Source of the DNA: Lachnospiraceae bacterium
Lineage (GTDB): Bacteria; Bacillota; Clostridia; Lachnospirales; Lachnospiraceae
DNA length: 64,000 nucleotides
Assembly: GCA_017448245.1 (NCBI GenBank)
Contig: JAFSLV010000047.1
Location: 23,616-87,615 of the forward strand
Direction of reading: 5' to 3'
Below the pieces are notes generated by a model. That model saw only the letters and a program-made list of their open reading frames with translations. It had not been told where the DNA came from and ran no database searches. Positions 18,493 through 25,570 of the stretch are shown piece by piece. Within the stretch, counting starts at the first letter, position 1, and the number at the start of each line of letters is the position of its first letter. The translations under genes were made by a program, and so were the position numbers.

Positions 18493-19980
18493 TTACAGCC
18501 CGATGTTCGACAACACTTCAATACCGCTGTGCAGGAAATCGGAAACCGGTCCCGCAGCCACACCAAAGATCACAACGCCTACCGCCAGCAGGATCAGCGG
18601 GAGCAGATCCTTGACCGGGCGCTCCTTCGAAGCGAAGGGCTCGGTGATTTCCTGGGCTTCCTTGCCGAAGAACGCACGGATGACCACCGGCAGATAGTAC
18701 AGCGCGTTCAGCAGAGCAGAGATCGAAAGCGGGATCAGCAGCCAGTAGTTGGAGCTTCCCACGATACCCGTCGCAAAGTTCCATTTGCTGTTAAAGCCTA
18801 CAAAGAGCGGGATACCGATCATGGAGAGGCCGCCGATCGTGAAGAGCGCCATCGTGATCGGCATGAGCTTGCCTAAGCCTCCCATCTTGTTGAGGTCGCG
18901 GTTGTGCGTCTGCTCGATGATGGAACCCGCTACCAGGAAGAGACCGGACTTGGTGACCGCGTGTGCCAGGATGTGGAACAGTGCCGCAAAGAGACCAAAC
19001 TCGGTGCCGAGACCGATGCCCATGAAGATGTAGCCCATCTGTGCGACAGAGGAATAAGCGATCATGCGCTTGATATCCGTCTGCATAATGGCGAGAACCG
19101 AGCCGCAGATCATGGCGACGACACCGACCACCATCACGACATTGAGCAGGATCCGCATGCCGGAGCCGGCGATGATGTCAAAGCCGACCGCACCGAATAC
19201 CATCTTCATATAGAATACGATATACGCCTTCAGAACGAGCGAGGACAGGATGGCGGACGAAGGGGACGGCGCCGTGCCGTGTGCGTCCGGCAGCCAGATG
19301 TGGCAGGGGAACAGGGCAGCCTTGAACGCCACACCGGAGGTGATCAGCGCAAATGCCCAGATCACGTAAGCGGATTTTTCTCCCATAAAGCCCGCGGCCT
19401 TGATGGCGGTGCCGATCGTCGTGATGTCCAGACCCTTGGTCGCCACATAGAGGATGACCACGCCCATCAGCACGAGCGAGGAACCGAGGATCGAAAGCGA
19501 CAGGTATTTCAGACCGGCATGTACGTTTTCCGTCTGGTTCTTGACAATAACAATACCCGCGGCGGCAAAGCTGGAGAGTTCGATCGATACAAAGACGCCG
19601 ATCAGACTTTCAAAGAAGACCACCGCATTGAGCGTGCCGAGCAGTGCCAGGACCAGGAAATAATAGAACGGGATCAGATCCTTTTCCACGTCGTGCGAGA
19701 TCATGCTCATGGATGCCCACACGATCAGGAAGCCGATGATACCGAAGATGCAGGCCATGAAGCACTCGATTTTGCCGATGCGGATGGACTGTGCGATAAA
19801 GCCCGATCCGAAACGGATCACCTGCTCTCCGCCGGACGATACATTCATCGTCATGACCACGGCGATCACGGCGTCAATGGCCGTCACCACCAGAGCGATC
19901 ATTCTTGCCGTCTTGTCGTTTTTGCAGACCCAGGCGGCGACTGCACCGACCAGAAGTAACACAATAATCGCGATTCCCAT
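18493..19980 (-). CDS. MrpD/NuoN-like antiporter subunit
   Basis: 495 residues starting MGIAIIVLLL. The ATG at 19978-19980 is preceded by AGAGGAG; a longer open frame to 20376 exists but its N-terminal part is charged, non-membrane and overlaps the neighbouring gene, so I reject it. Channel residues Glu134 (VSIELSSF) and Lys220 (GVAFKAALFPCHIWLPDAHGTAPSPSS) are kept. About 14 helices. Second antiporter-type gene of the operon. Confidence 0.87.
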   Translation of the reverse strand: MGIAIIVLLLVGAVAAWVCKNDKTARMIALVVTAIDAVIAVVMTMNVSSGGEQVIRFGSGFIAQSIRIGKIECFMACIFGIIGFLIVWASMSMISHDVEKDLIPFYYFLVLALLGTLNAVVFFESLIGVFVSIELSSFAAAGIVIVKNQTENVHAGLKYLSLSILGSSLVLMGVVILYVATKGLDITTIGTAIKAAGFMGEKSAYVIWAFALITSGVAFKAALFPCHIWLPDAHGTAPSPSSAILSSLVLKAYIVFYMKMVFGAVGFDIIAGSGMRILLNVVMVVGVVAMICGSVLAIMQTDIKRMIAYSSVAQMGYIFMGIGLGTEFGLFAALFHILAHAVTKSGLFLVAGSIIEQTHNRDLNKMGGLGKLMPITMALFTIGGLSMIGIPLFVGFNSKWNFATGIVGSSNYWLLIPLSISALLNALYYLPVVIRAFFGKEAQEITEPFASKERPVKDLLPLILLAVGVVIFGVAAGPVSDFLHSGIEVLSNIGL

Positions 19981-20030
19981 AACTAACTCCTCTCTTTTTC
20001 TTTTTTTACTACTACAGTTACAGTCGTCTA

Positions 20031-21512
20031 TTACAGTATCTGAACGCCCTGTGTCAGCATGTATACCAGCAGAAATCCGCCGACACCGAGCGCGATGTTG
20101 ATTGCGGAGAAGCAACCGATGGAGACCGCATAATCCGCGGGCGCCACATCGCCTTCCGCCGCTGCAGTGCTTTCCTCCGTGCGCTTCGTCCAGATCTTGA
20201 GCGCCACGGGGAGATAATATATCGCGTTCAGGCAGGAGCTCAGGGCCAGTGCCAGAATAAAGATGATACTCTTGTCCTGTCCGGACATTGCAAGATACAC
20301 CTTGGAGGTGAATCCGCCGAAAAGCGGCACGCCGACCATGGAACAGGCGCCGATCACAAATCCGATTCCCGCCCATCTGTTGCGGCGGGCAGCGCCCTGC
20401 ATATCCTCGATCATCTTACTGTGTCCGGATACCTCGATCAGTCCGCCCGCCGAGCTGAACAGCAACGGCTTGGTAAAGGCATGGATGATCATATGGAAGA
20501 GCGCTGCGGACAGCCCCGCCCAGGTGCCCACGCCGATACCGGCGTAGATGTATCCGATCTGTGCGACCGACGAATAAGCGATCATGCGCTTGAGGTTCTT
20601 TTCGCGGATGGCGAAGATACTGCCCATGATCATGCCGATGATGCCGAGTGCGAAGACCACATGCAAAAGGCCCATGCCGCGGATTGTCTCGATGCCGAAG
20701 ACCCTGTAGTAGATCTTGATCAGCAGGATGATGTAACCCTTCACGACCACGCCCGAAAGGATCGAGGAAGACGTCGTCGTCGCCGTCGAGTGCGCGTCGG
20801 GCAGCCAGGTGTGGAAGGGGAACATCGCGCTCTTGACTCCGAGCGATACGGTGATCATGATCGCCGCCGCCATCAGCGGCCAGATATATGTGCCGCTCGC
20901 GGTCAGATGCGCAATCGCCTCCGACATCTGCGGAATCAGCAGATGTCCGGTGACCGAGTACAGCAGCGCGATGGAGATCAGGAACAGTCCCGATGCCATC
21001 AGGCTCATGAACAGATACTTGATCGTCGCTTTTAAGGTCTCTCCGCTCTCCTTGACCATGACGATACCGCAGGACGCGATCGTATTGATTTCGATAAAGA
21101 CGTAGGCGGTAAAGATGTCATTGGTATAGATGAGCGCCAGAAGCGACAGCATCAGTAACAACAGTAACGAGCAGTAGCAGTTTTGCTTCGCGCTCTGGAT
21201 ATCCTCTTTGATCCCGTTCTTTCCTCCGATGATGGCAAGGAATACAACCGCCGCAAAGACACAGGCGAGGATCGCCTCCAGAAGACCGAATCTCAGCTCG
21301 TTGCCCCAGGGGGCCGGGAAGTGACCTAACGTGTAGGTAATGGTCCCGCCGTTCTGCAGAAAATACGGAATCATCATGCCGGACATCGCGGCGATCGCAA
21401 CGAGGATGATCTGCGTCATCGCCAGCGCTGTCTTTGGCTTCTTCCCGAGGAGCAGAGCGACAATCGAACCGATCATCGCCAATATAATTGAGATGAATGG
21501 TATATTGTTCAT
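20031..21512 (-). CDS. MrpD-like antiporter subunit
   Basis: 493 residues, about 14 helices. It directly follows the MrpC gene with a four-base ATGA overlap, the same junction seen between mrpC and mrpD elsewhere, so it is the best MrpD counterpart. Glu141 (VFIEINTI) and Lys227 (LGVKSAMFPFHTWLPDAH) are present, and SSVAQIGYIYAGIG and HMIIHAFTKPLLF follow. The other four NuoL/M/N-type subunits are downstream. Confidence 0.88.
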   Translation of the reverse strand: MNNIPFISIILAMIGSIVALLLGKKPKTALAMTQIILVAIAAMSGMMIPYFLQNGGTITYTLGHFPAPWGNELRFGLLEAILACVFAAVVFLAIIGGKNGIKEDIQSAKQNCYCSLLLLLMLSLLALIYTNDIFTAYVFIEINTIASCGIVMVKESGETLKATIKYLFMSLMASGLFLISIALLYSVTGHLLIPQMSEAIAHLTASGTYIWPLMAAAIMITVSLGVKSAMFPFHTWLPDAHSTATTTSSSILSGVVVKGYIILLIKIYYRVFGIETIRGMGLLHVVFALGIIGMIMGSIFAIREKNLKRMIAYSSVAQIGYIYAGIGVGTWAGLSAALFHMIIHAFTKPLLFSSAGGLIEVSGHSKMIEDMQGAARRNRWAGIGFVIGACSMVGVPLFGGFTSKVYLAMSGQDKSIIFILALALSSCLNAIYYLPVALKIWTKRTEESTAAAEGDVAPADYAVSIGCFSAINIALGVGGFLLVYMLTQGVQIL

Positions 21513-21880
21513 TTCTCTCCTTTCAGGACGTTTTTCAGGACGACTCCGTCAATGTCCAGTGTGTGATACTGCTGATACCACCGAAGCGCAAGCGCCAGGG
21601 CAAAGGCCGTTGTGGATACCGCGACGACGATGCCCGTCAGCACCAGGCCGCTCGGCAGCGGGTTGATGTACAGTGAGGCGTCCGTCTGACCGTCGCGGAT
21701 GATCGGTGACATGGCTCCCGCGATATAGCCCTTTGCCGCGAGGAACAAAAACACCGAGGTATCCATGATGTTCAGACCGATGATCTTCTTGATCAGATTG
21801 CGCTGCAGAAGAAGCAGCAACAGACCGATCGCAAACAGGATCACCGCAGCCAGTTCGTAGTAATTGTTAAACAGATTCAT
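21509..21880 (-). CDS. MrpC/MnhC (NuoK-like) subunit
   Basis: 123 residues with three membrane helices. The second helix carries the NuoK-type GLNIMDTSVFLFL stretch, and the third ends in ALALRWYQQY. The ATG at 21880 has GGGAGG upstream; a longer frame to 21967 is rejected because it adds a Cys/His-rich non-membrane tail that overlaps the upstream gene. It contributes one of the small channel subunits next to MrpD. Confidence 0.87.
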   Translation of the reverse strand: MNLFNNYYELAAVILFAIGLLLLLLQRNLIKKIIGLNIMDTSVFLFLAAKGYIAGAMSPIIRDGQTDASLYINPLPSGLVLTGIVVAVSTTAFALALALRWYQQYHTLDIDGVVLKNVLKGEK

Positions 21881-21899
21881 AGCCGCCCGTACCTCCCCT

Positions 21900-23009
21900 C
21901 TAAGACCGCCAGCTGGTGAACAGGTTATACAGTGCGTACATCGTGCATGCGACCACGAGGCCGACACAGATATTGAGCGGCAGAATCAGTCCGGCCGAAA
22001 AGATCGAGCCGGGCGTTCCCAGAGGAATCGCGGATGCCGCACCGTTGGCGCCGGTGAGAATCGAGTAGGTCTTTAAGCCGATGTAGACGAAGAGCCCGGC
22101 CGCCATGATCTGCGTGCAGCGTTTGACGGTGATAAAACGCTCCGTGAAACGCTCGCCGTTGACCATATGGCACAGGATCAGGCCGCCGCCTAAGATCGTG
22201 CCGCCGGAGAATCCGCCGCCGGGCGACAGATGACCGTTCAGAACCACGTAGATCCCGTACAGAAGAATAAAGGGAAACGTGATGCCGATGATGACCTTGG
22301 CGGGAAGAGAGCGTACGCCCGTATTGACGTCGACCTCGTCCTCCGTCTTTTCCTCCCCGTTTTTGCGCTTGGACTGCTGTAACAAAAAGATCACGGTAAC
22401 GGTCGCCGTAAAGAGCACAACCGACTCACCGAGTGTGTCAAAGGCGCGGTAGTCCAGGATGATGCCTGCCACCGCATTGACCGCTCCCGTGTCCGTCAGT
22501 CCCTGTTCCAGATAACGTCTGCTGACTTCATTGACGGCCGGCGCATCCGCCGAACCGAACCGGGGCAGTGTCGCAACCGTCACCAGCAGAACCAGCGCCA
22601 GCAGGATGCCGCTGATCACGGCGAATACGCGGTAGGAATGCTCCACGCCCGTAAGTTGTACTTTTTCGCGTTTGACCTTCGGTTTCTTTTCGCGTTTGGG
22701 CATCACGATCTCGTGCGGCTCAAAATGTGCGTGCTCGTGACCGTGTTCTCCGTGCGCGTCGTGACCGTGTGCATCGTCGTGGCCGTGCCCGTCATGGCCG
22801 TGCGCCTCTTCGTGCCCGTGGTCGTCATGACCGTGATCCTCATGACCGTGATCCTCATGACCGTGGTCATCGTGGCCGTGTGCGCCTGGCCCTTTGGGAT
22901 CGCCGCCTTTGGCGTAATCGATCTCCGGCGGAATCTCCGGCGAATTGGCGTTGACCCAGTCACCGAAGGACAGTACGGTTTTCTTTCCGTCTTCAGATAG
23001 TAGACTCAT
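21900..23009 (-). CDS. MbhE-like and MrpB fusion with histidine-rich N-terminal arm
   Basis: 369 residues in three parts. Residues 1-110 are hydrophilic, with about 25 His in HGHDDHGHEDHG-type repeats (about 40-95). Residues 125-220 resemble MbhE / the C-terminal MrpA piece (DYRAFDTLGESVVLFTATV, preceded by an external loop with SRRYLEQGLTDTG). Residues 240-369 are an MrpB/MnhB domain (LNGHLSPGGGFSGGTILGG). In Mbh hydrogenases MbhE and MbhF are separate; here they are one chain. The His tract should bind divalent metal ions. It overlaps the preceding gene by 17 bases. Confidence 0.82.
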   Translation of the reverse strand: MSLLSEDGKKTVLSFGDWVNANSPEIPPEIDYAKGGDPKGPGAHGHDDHGHEDHGHEDHGHDDHGHEEAHGHDGHGHDDAHGHDAHGEHGHEHAHFEPHEIVMPKREKKPKVKREKVQLTGVEHSYRVFAVISGILLALVLLVTVATLPRFGSADAPAVNEVSRRYLEQGLTDTGAVNAVAGIILDYRAFDTLGESVVLFTATVTVIFLLQQSKRKNGEEKTEDEVDVNTGVRSLPAKVIIGITFPFILLYGIYVVLNGHLSPGGGFSGGTILGGGLILCHMVNGERFTERFITVKRCTQIMAAGLFVYIGLKTYSILTGANGAASAIPLGTPGSIFSAGLILPLNICVGLVVACTMYALYNLFTSWRS

Positions 23010-23262
23010 CCTGATCCGTACCCTCCTCTCTTAAAGCATTGATCTTCTTCAGTGTCAGAATAAACAGCATCGTGGTGACACCGCATCCGACCGCGGCTTC
23101 CGTGATCGCAAGATCCGGAGACTCGAGCGAAATCCACAGCACCGCCATGATCGAGCTGTAGGACATAAACACGATCACCGCGTTGAGCAGCCGCTTGATG
23201 AAGAAGACGCTGACCGCACATGCGACCAGAAATACCAACAGCAATACTTCGATTAGCGTCAT
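22993..23262 (-). CDS. DUF4040/MbhD-like subunit
   Basis: 89 residues, three short membrane helices. The segment LLNAVIVFMSYSSIMAVLW and SPDLAITEAAVGCG match the MbhD/DUF4040 domain, which in Mrp systems is part of the C-terminal half of MrpA. The ATG at 23262 follows GGTGGAGG and overlaps the mrpG stop (ATGA). A start seven codons earlier is possible but less likely. Confidence 0.83.
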   Translation of the reverse strand: MTLIEVLLLVFLVACAVSVFFIKRLLNAVIVFMSYSSIMAVLWISLESPDLAITEAAVGCGVTTMLFILTLKKINALREEGTDQDESTI

Positions 23263-23582
23263 GGCAATTCCTCCACCTCGCACTCGTCTTCTAAATGATC
23301 GTTGGTTTCCACTTCAATCTTGCAGATCAGGTGGCTGGCCACCGGATTGGCGAGCCACACAAAGGCGGTGATCAGCAAAAGCTTCAGGATGCTTCCGGGA
23401 TCTCCCGCGTAAAACATCAGGCCGATGCAGACGAGCATGATCGCGAGCGAATCGCACTTTGCCGCGACGTGCACGCGGTTCAACACATATCTCAGTCTGA
23501 ACAGCCCCATGACGGCAACGCCGAAAATGAACAGTCCCGCCACGATAAACACCGTTCCGGCGATCAGTCTAAACTGTCCCAT
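23259..23582 (-). CDS. MrpG/MnhG subunit
   Basis: 107 residues from the ATG at 23582 (MGQFRLIAG). Three membrane helices and the family stretch GLFRLRYVLNRVHVAAKCDSLA, followed by a hydrophilic acidic tail (EVETNDHLEDECEVEELP). It overlaps the mrpF stop by 14 bases. The longer frame to 23648 only adds residues read from inside mrpF. Confidence 0.85.
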   Translation of the reverse strand: MGQFRLIAGTVFIVAGLFIFGVAVMGLFRLRYVLNRVHVAAKCDSLAIMLVCIGLMFYAGDPGSILKLLLITAFVWLANPVASHLICKIEVETNDHLEDECEVEELP

Positions 23583-23865
23583 GCGTTCCCTCCTTTTCTT
23601 TCTTTGCCGCACGCGCAAGCATGTTTCTCGCAAGACATACGACGGCAAGGAAGCTCAGGAGCGTATATACCAGCGCAATATCCATGAACTGGTTGTCGTG
23701 AAGATACGCCCCGAAAAGCAGAATCAGTACCACGCCCTCGATGCTGATGATGTTGACGGCCACGAGCCGGTCCGTCATTCTCGGACCTAAGATCGCCCTG
23801 ACCAGACAGAAAAAGATCGTGACGGATAAAAAGCCCATGGCGACCAGTAAAATCGTATTTTCCAT
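23569..23865 (-). CDS. MrpF/MnhF subunit
   Basis: 98 residues from the ATG at 23865 (MENTILLVAMGFL). Three helices with the MrpF signature ILGPRMTDRLVAVNIIS between the first two. The tail is Lys/Arg-rich (AARAAKKEKE), which places it in the cytoplasm. Two bases separate it from the mrpE stop. Confidence 0.86.
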   Translation of the reverse strand: MENTILLVAMGFLSVTIFFCLVRAILGPRMTDRLVAVNIISIEGVVLILLFGAYLHDNQFMDIALVYTLLSFLAVVCLARNMLARAAKKEKEGTHGTV

Positions 23866-23867
23866 GC

Positions 23868-24338
23868 TCACAGACCCCTTTCCATGTTTTCCAGCTGCTT
23901 CTCCAGCGGATTGTTGTCCAGCCCCTCGCATGAGCGCACGTCCAGCGCGTGCACATACACGCAGTCATCCCCCACGTCGACCGTGACCGTGCCGGGGGTC
24001 AGGGTGATGGAATTGGCCAGCGCCACGCGTCCGATGGATGTGCGCAGCCCCGTCTTGTGTCTGACGATCACGGGATTGATCTTCCTTTCCGGTTCGTCCG
24101 AAAGCACGATACCGATCACGTTGATATTGGCTTTCAGCACCTCCCAGATCAGCCGGATCACAAACAAAAGAAACGCGAGCGCGCGTGAAGCGAACTGCAT
24201 GTCTCTTTGCACGCTCCATCCCGCAAAGGCGCGCAGAAACAATGTGACCAGCGCGACCGCAATCACGCCGGTGATGATCACATCGATCGTCAGGCGTTCG
24301 TGAAACAGCAGCCATAGCGCAAACAGCAGTATCGGCAT
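23868..24338 (-). CDS. MrpE/MnhE subunit
   Basis: 156 residues. Two or three N-terminal membrane helices precede the MrpE core: LIWEVLKANINVIGIVL, then NPVIVRHKTGLRTSIGRVALANSITLTPGTVTVD, a textbook MnhE stretch. AAGGAGG precedes the ATG. First of the ion-translocating subunits, 20 bases after the small His-rich gene. Confidence 0.88.
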   Translation of the reverse strand: MPILLFALWLLFHERLTIDVIITGVIAVALVTLFLRAFAGWSVQRDMQFASRALAFLLFVIRLIWEVLKANINVIGIVLSDEPERKINPVIVRHKTGLRTSIGRVALANSITLTPGTVTVDVGDDCVYVHALDVRSCEGLDNNPLEKQLENMERGL

Positions 24339-24358
24339 TCCTTCAACCTCCTTTCCGG

Positions 24359-24637
24359 TTAATGATGTTCCTCTTCCTCGTGTTCCTCTTCTCCATGGCC
24401 TTCTTCTTCATGACCTTCTTCTCCATGGCTCTCGCCGTGCTCGTCGCCATGCTCTTCACCGTGTTCGTCCCCGTGGCCTTCTTCACCGTGTTCGTCGCCG
24501 TGACCTTCACCGTGCTCCTCACCGTGCTCGTCACCGTGATGACCCGGTCCGTGTCCGTGGTTGACGTTGGCGACGACCGCCACAAGGATCGATAAAACCA
24601 TGCACATTGCCAACACAAAACTCGCAAATCGTTTCAT
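24359..24637 (-). CDS. Small exported histidine/glutamate-rich protein
   Basis: 92 residues. A signal peptide or anchor (MKRFASFVLAMCMVLSILVAVVA, residues 1-23) is followed by a tail built almost only of His, Gly, Glu and Asp in repeats such as HGDEHGEE and ending EEEEHH. About 24 His are present. The tail should lie outside the membrane and bind divalent metal ions or buffer protons; I know no named family. The ATG at 24637 is one base past the stop of the Crp/Fnr-type gene (TGAGATG), so the two are translationally coupled, and mrpE follows after 20 bases. Its repeats echo the His tract of the MbhE-MrpB fusion in the same operon. Confidence 0.75.
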   Translation of the reverse strand: MKRFASFVLAMCMVLSILVAVVANVNHGHGPGHHGDEHGEEHGEGHGDEHGEEGHGDEHGEEHGDEHGESHGEEGHEEEGHGEEEHEEEEHH

Positions 24638-24638
24638 C

Positions 24639-25334
24639 TCATTCCTCCTCGTCGAACTTTGACTCCGTGTTCGCATATGCCTGCAATGCGTCAGGATCGA
24701 TGATTCTGATCTTGCCCCGCCCGGTCTGGACGAGTCCCGCATCTTTCAGGATGTTTACGTTGCGCGTCACCGCTTCGCGCGTGGTGCCGACCTGCTCCGC
24801 CAGCTCCTCATGACTGATATGCAGTGTATCGCCGTTGTGTGCCCTGCTTCTTTCATAGAACCGGTGCAGGAACAGCGCAAGGCGTTTGCTGATATTTTTC
24901 TCCATCCGCGCCGATACCCCGAAGATCAGGGAACTCATCTGTGAGGACATCAGCTCCACGGTATAATCGCGGATCTCGGGAAGCCACTCTTCGGCCTCCT
25001 GCCACTCTTCATACGGAATAAACCATATTTCACTTACTTCTCTTGCGAATAATTCCAGTGATAACGTACTGCTGTCAGCCAGAAATGCCGGTGTCAGCAA
25101 CAGGCATTCCATCCAGTGTGCGGAAAACACCACACGGCGCCGTCCGCTTTCATGACTGCTGTATAACGCAATGCTGCCGTCCCCGACGATGTAGAGTCCG
25201 GCACGTTTTTTCAGAGATTCCCCGGGCGCGCAATGCCTGATAATGGTATAGTCGAGCATCGCGGCCTGCTGCAGTTCGGTAAGAGCGTTCCAAAAAGGAA
25301 AAGCCTGGTGGATTGCGGCCATGGAAACGAGCAC
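24639..25334 (-). CDS. Crp/Fnr family transcriptional regulator
   Basis: About 231 residues; the ATG at 25322 (MAAIHQAF) could equally be the start. An N-terminal cyclic-nucleotide-type beta barrel (about 20-125) is followed by the dimer helix and a winged helix-turn-helix with SHEELAEQVGTTREAVTRNVNILKDAGLV (about 175-205), typical of Fnr-like proteins. The N-terminus has no Cys cluster for an FeS centre, although single Cys occur at 35 and 77, so the signal is not obvious. As the first gene of the ion-translocation operon it likely controls that operon. Confidence 0.86.
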   Translation of the reverse strand: MLVSMAAIHQAFPFWNALTELQQAAMLDYTIIRHCAPGESLKKRAGLYIVGDGSIALYSSHESGRRRVVFSAHWMECLLLTPAFLADSSTLSLELFAREVSEIWFIPYEEWQEAEEWLPEIRDYTVELMSSQMSSLIFGVSARMEKNISKRLALFLHRFYERSRAHNGDTLHISHEELAEQVGTTREAVTRNVNILKDAGLVQTGRGKIRIIDPDALQAYANTESKFDEEE

Positions 25335-25483
25335 CCCCTCCCCATAAACATACTTTACAGTTCCATAATAAACTGTTCAGTAATTTAGGTCACACAACAC
25401 ATTTTTTTCACATAAGAATTACTTTTTACATAATAAGTCAATTTTTTTCTTCTGTCGATTTATTTTTTCTACAATATTCTAAA

Positions 25484-25515
25484 GGAAAAGGCTCCGGCCG
25501 AAGCCGGAGCCTTTG
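25484..25515 (-). terminator. Terminator of the pyruvate:ferredoxin oxidoreductase gene
   Basis: A 9-bp GC-rich stem GGCTCCGGC/GCCGGAGCC (25503-25511 with 25490-25498) with a four-base loop is followed on the minus strand by TTTTCCTTT. It lies 60 bases past the stop at 25571 and separates this gene from the Crp/Fnr-led operon. Confidence 0.85.
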
Positions 25516-25570
25516 TGCATTCCCGTGCGGCGCGGGATGTGCGCATCCCGCGCAATGTGCTTTACTGTGC

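Noticed and set aside
19981-20376. N-terminal extension of the NuoN-like subunit
   Set aside because: The added 132 residues are charged and read out of frame within the MrpD-like gene. The ATG at 19980 has AGAGGAG and starts directly with a membrane helix.
22727-22900. Short repeats resembling a CRISPR array or satellite
   Set aside because: Units are too short and irregular, and translate to His-rich repeats in the frame of the MrpB fusion. No spacers of constant length.
13167-24338. Complex I (Nuo) or Mbh hydrogenase operon
   Set aside because: No NuoB/C/D/H/I, no NiFe hydrogenase subunits and no flavin or NADH-binding proteins are in the window. Only membrane-arm subunits are present.
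24370-24570. Second block of short repeats
   Set aside because: Again coding for a His/Glu-rich tail in frame; not a CRISPR array.
25335-25480. Fnr/Crp-type palindrome upstream of the regulator gene
   Set aside because: Half-site-like TGTGA and TCACA words occur, but no symmetrical pair with the usual spacing was found by eye. The promoter could not be placed either.
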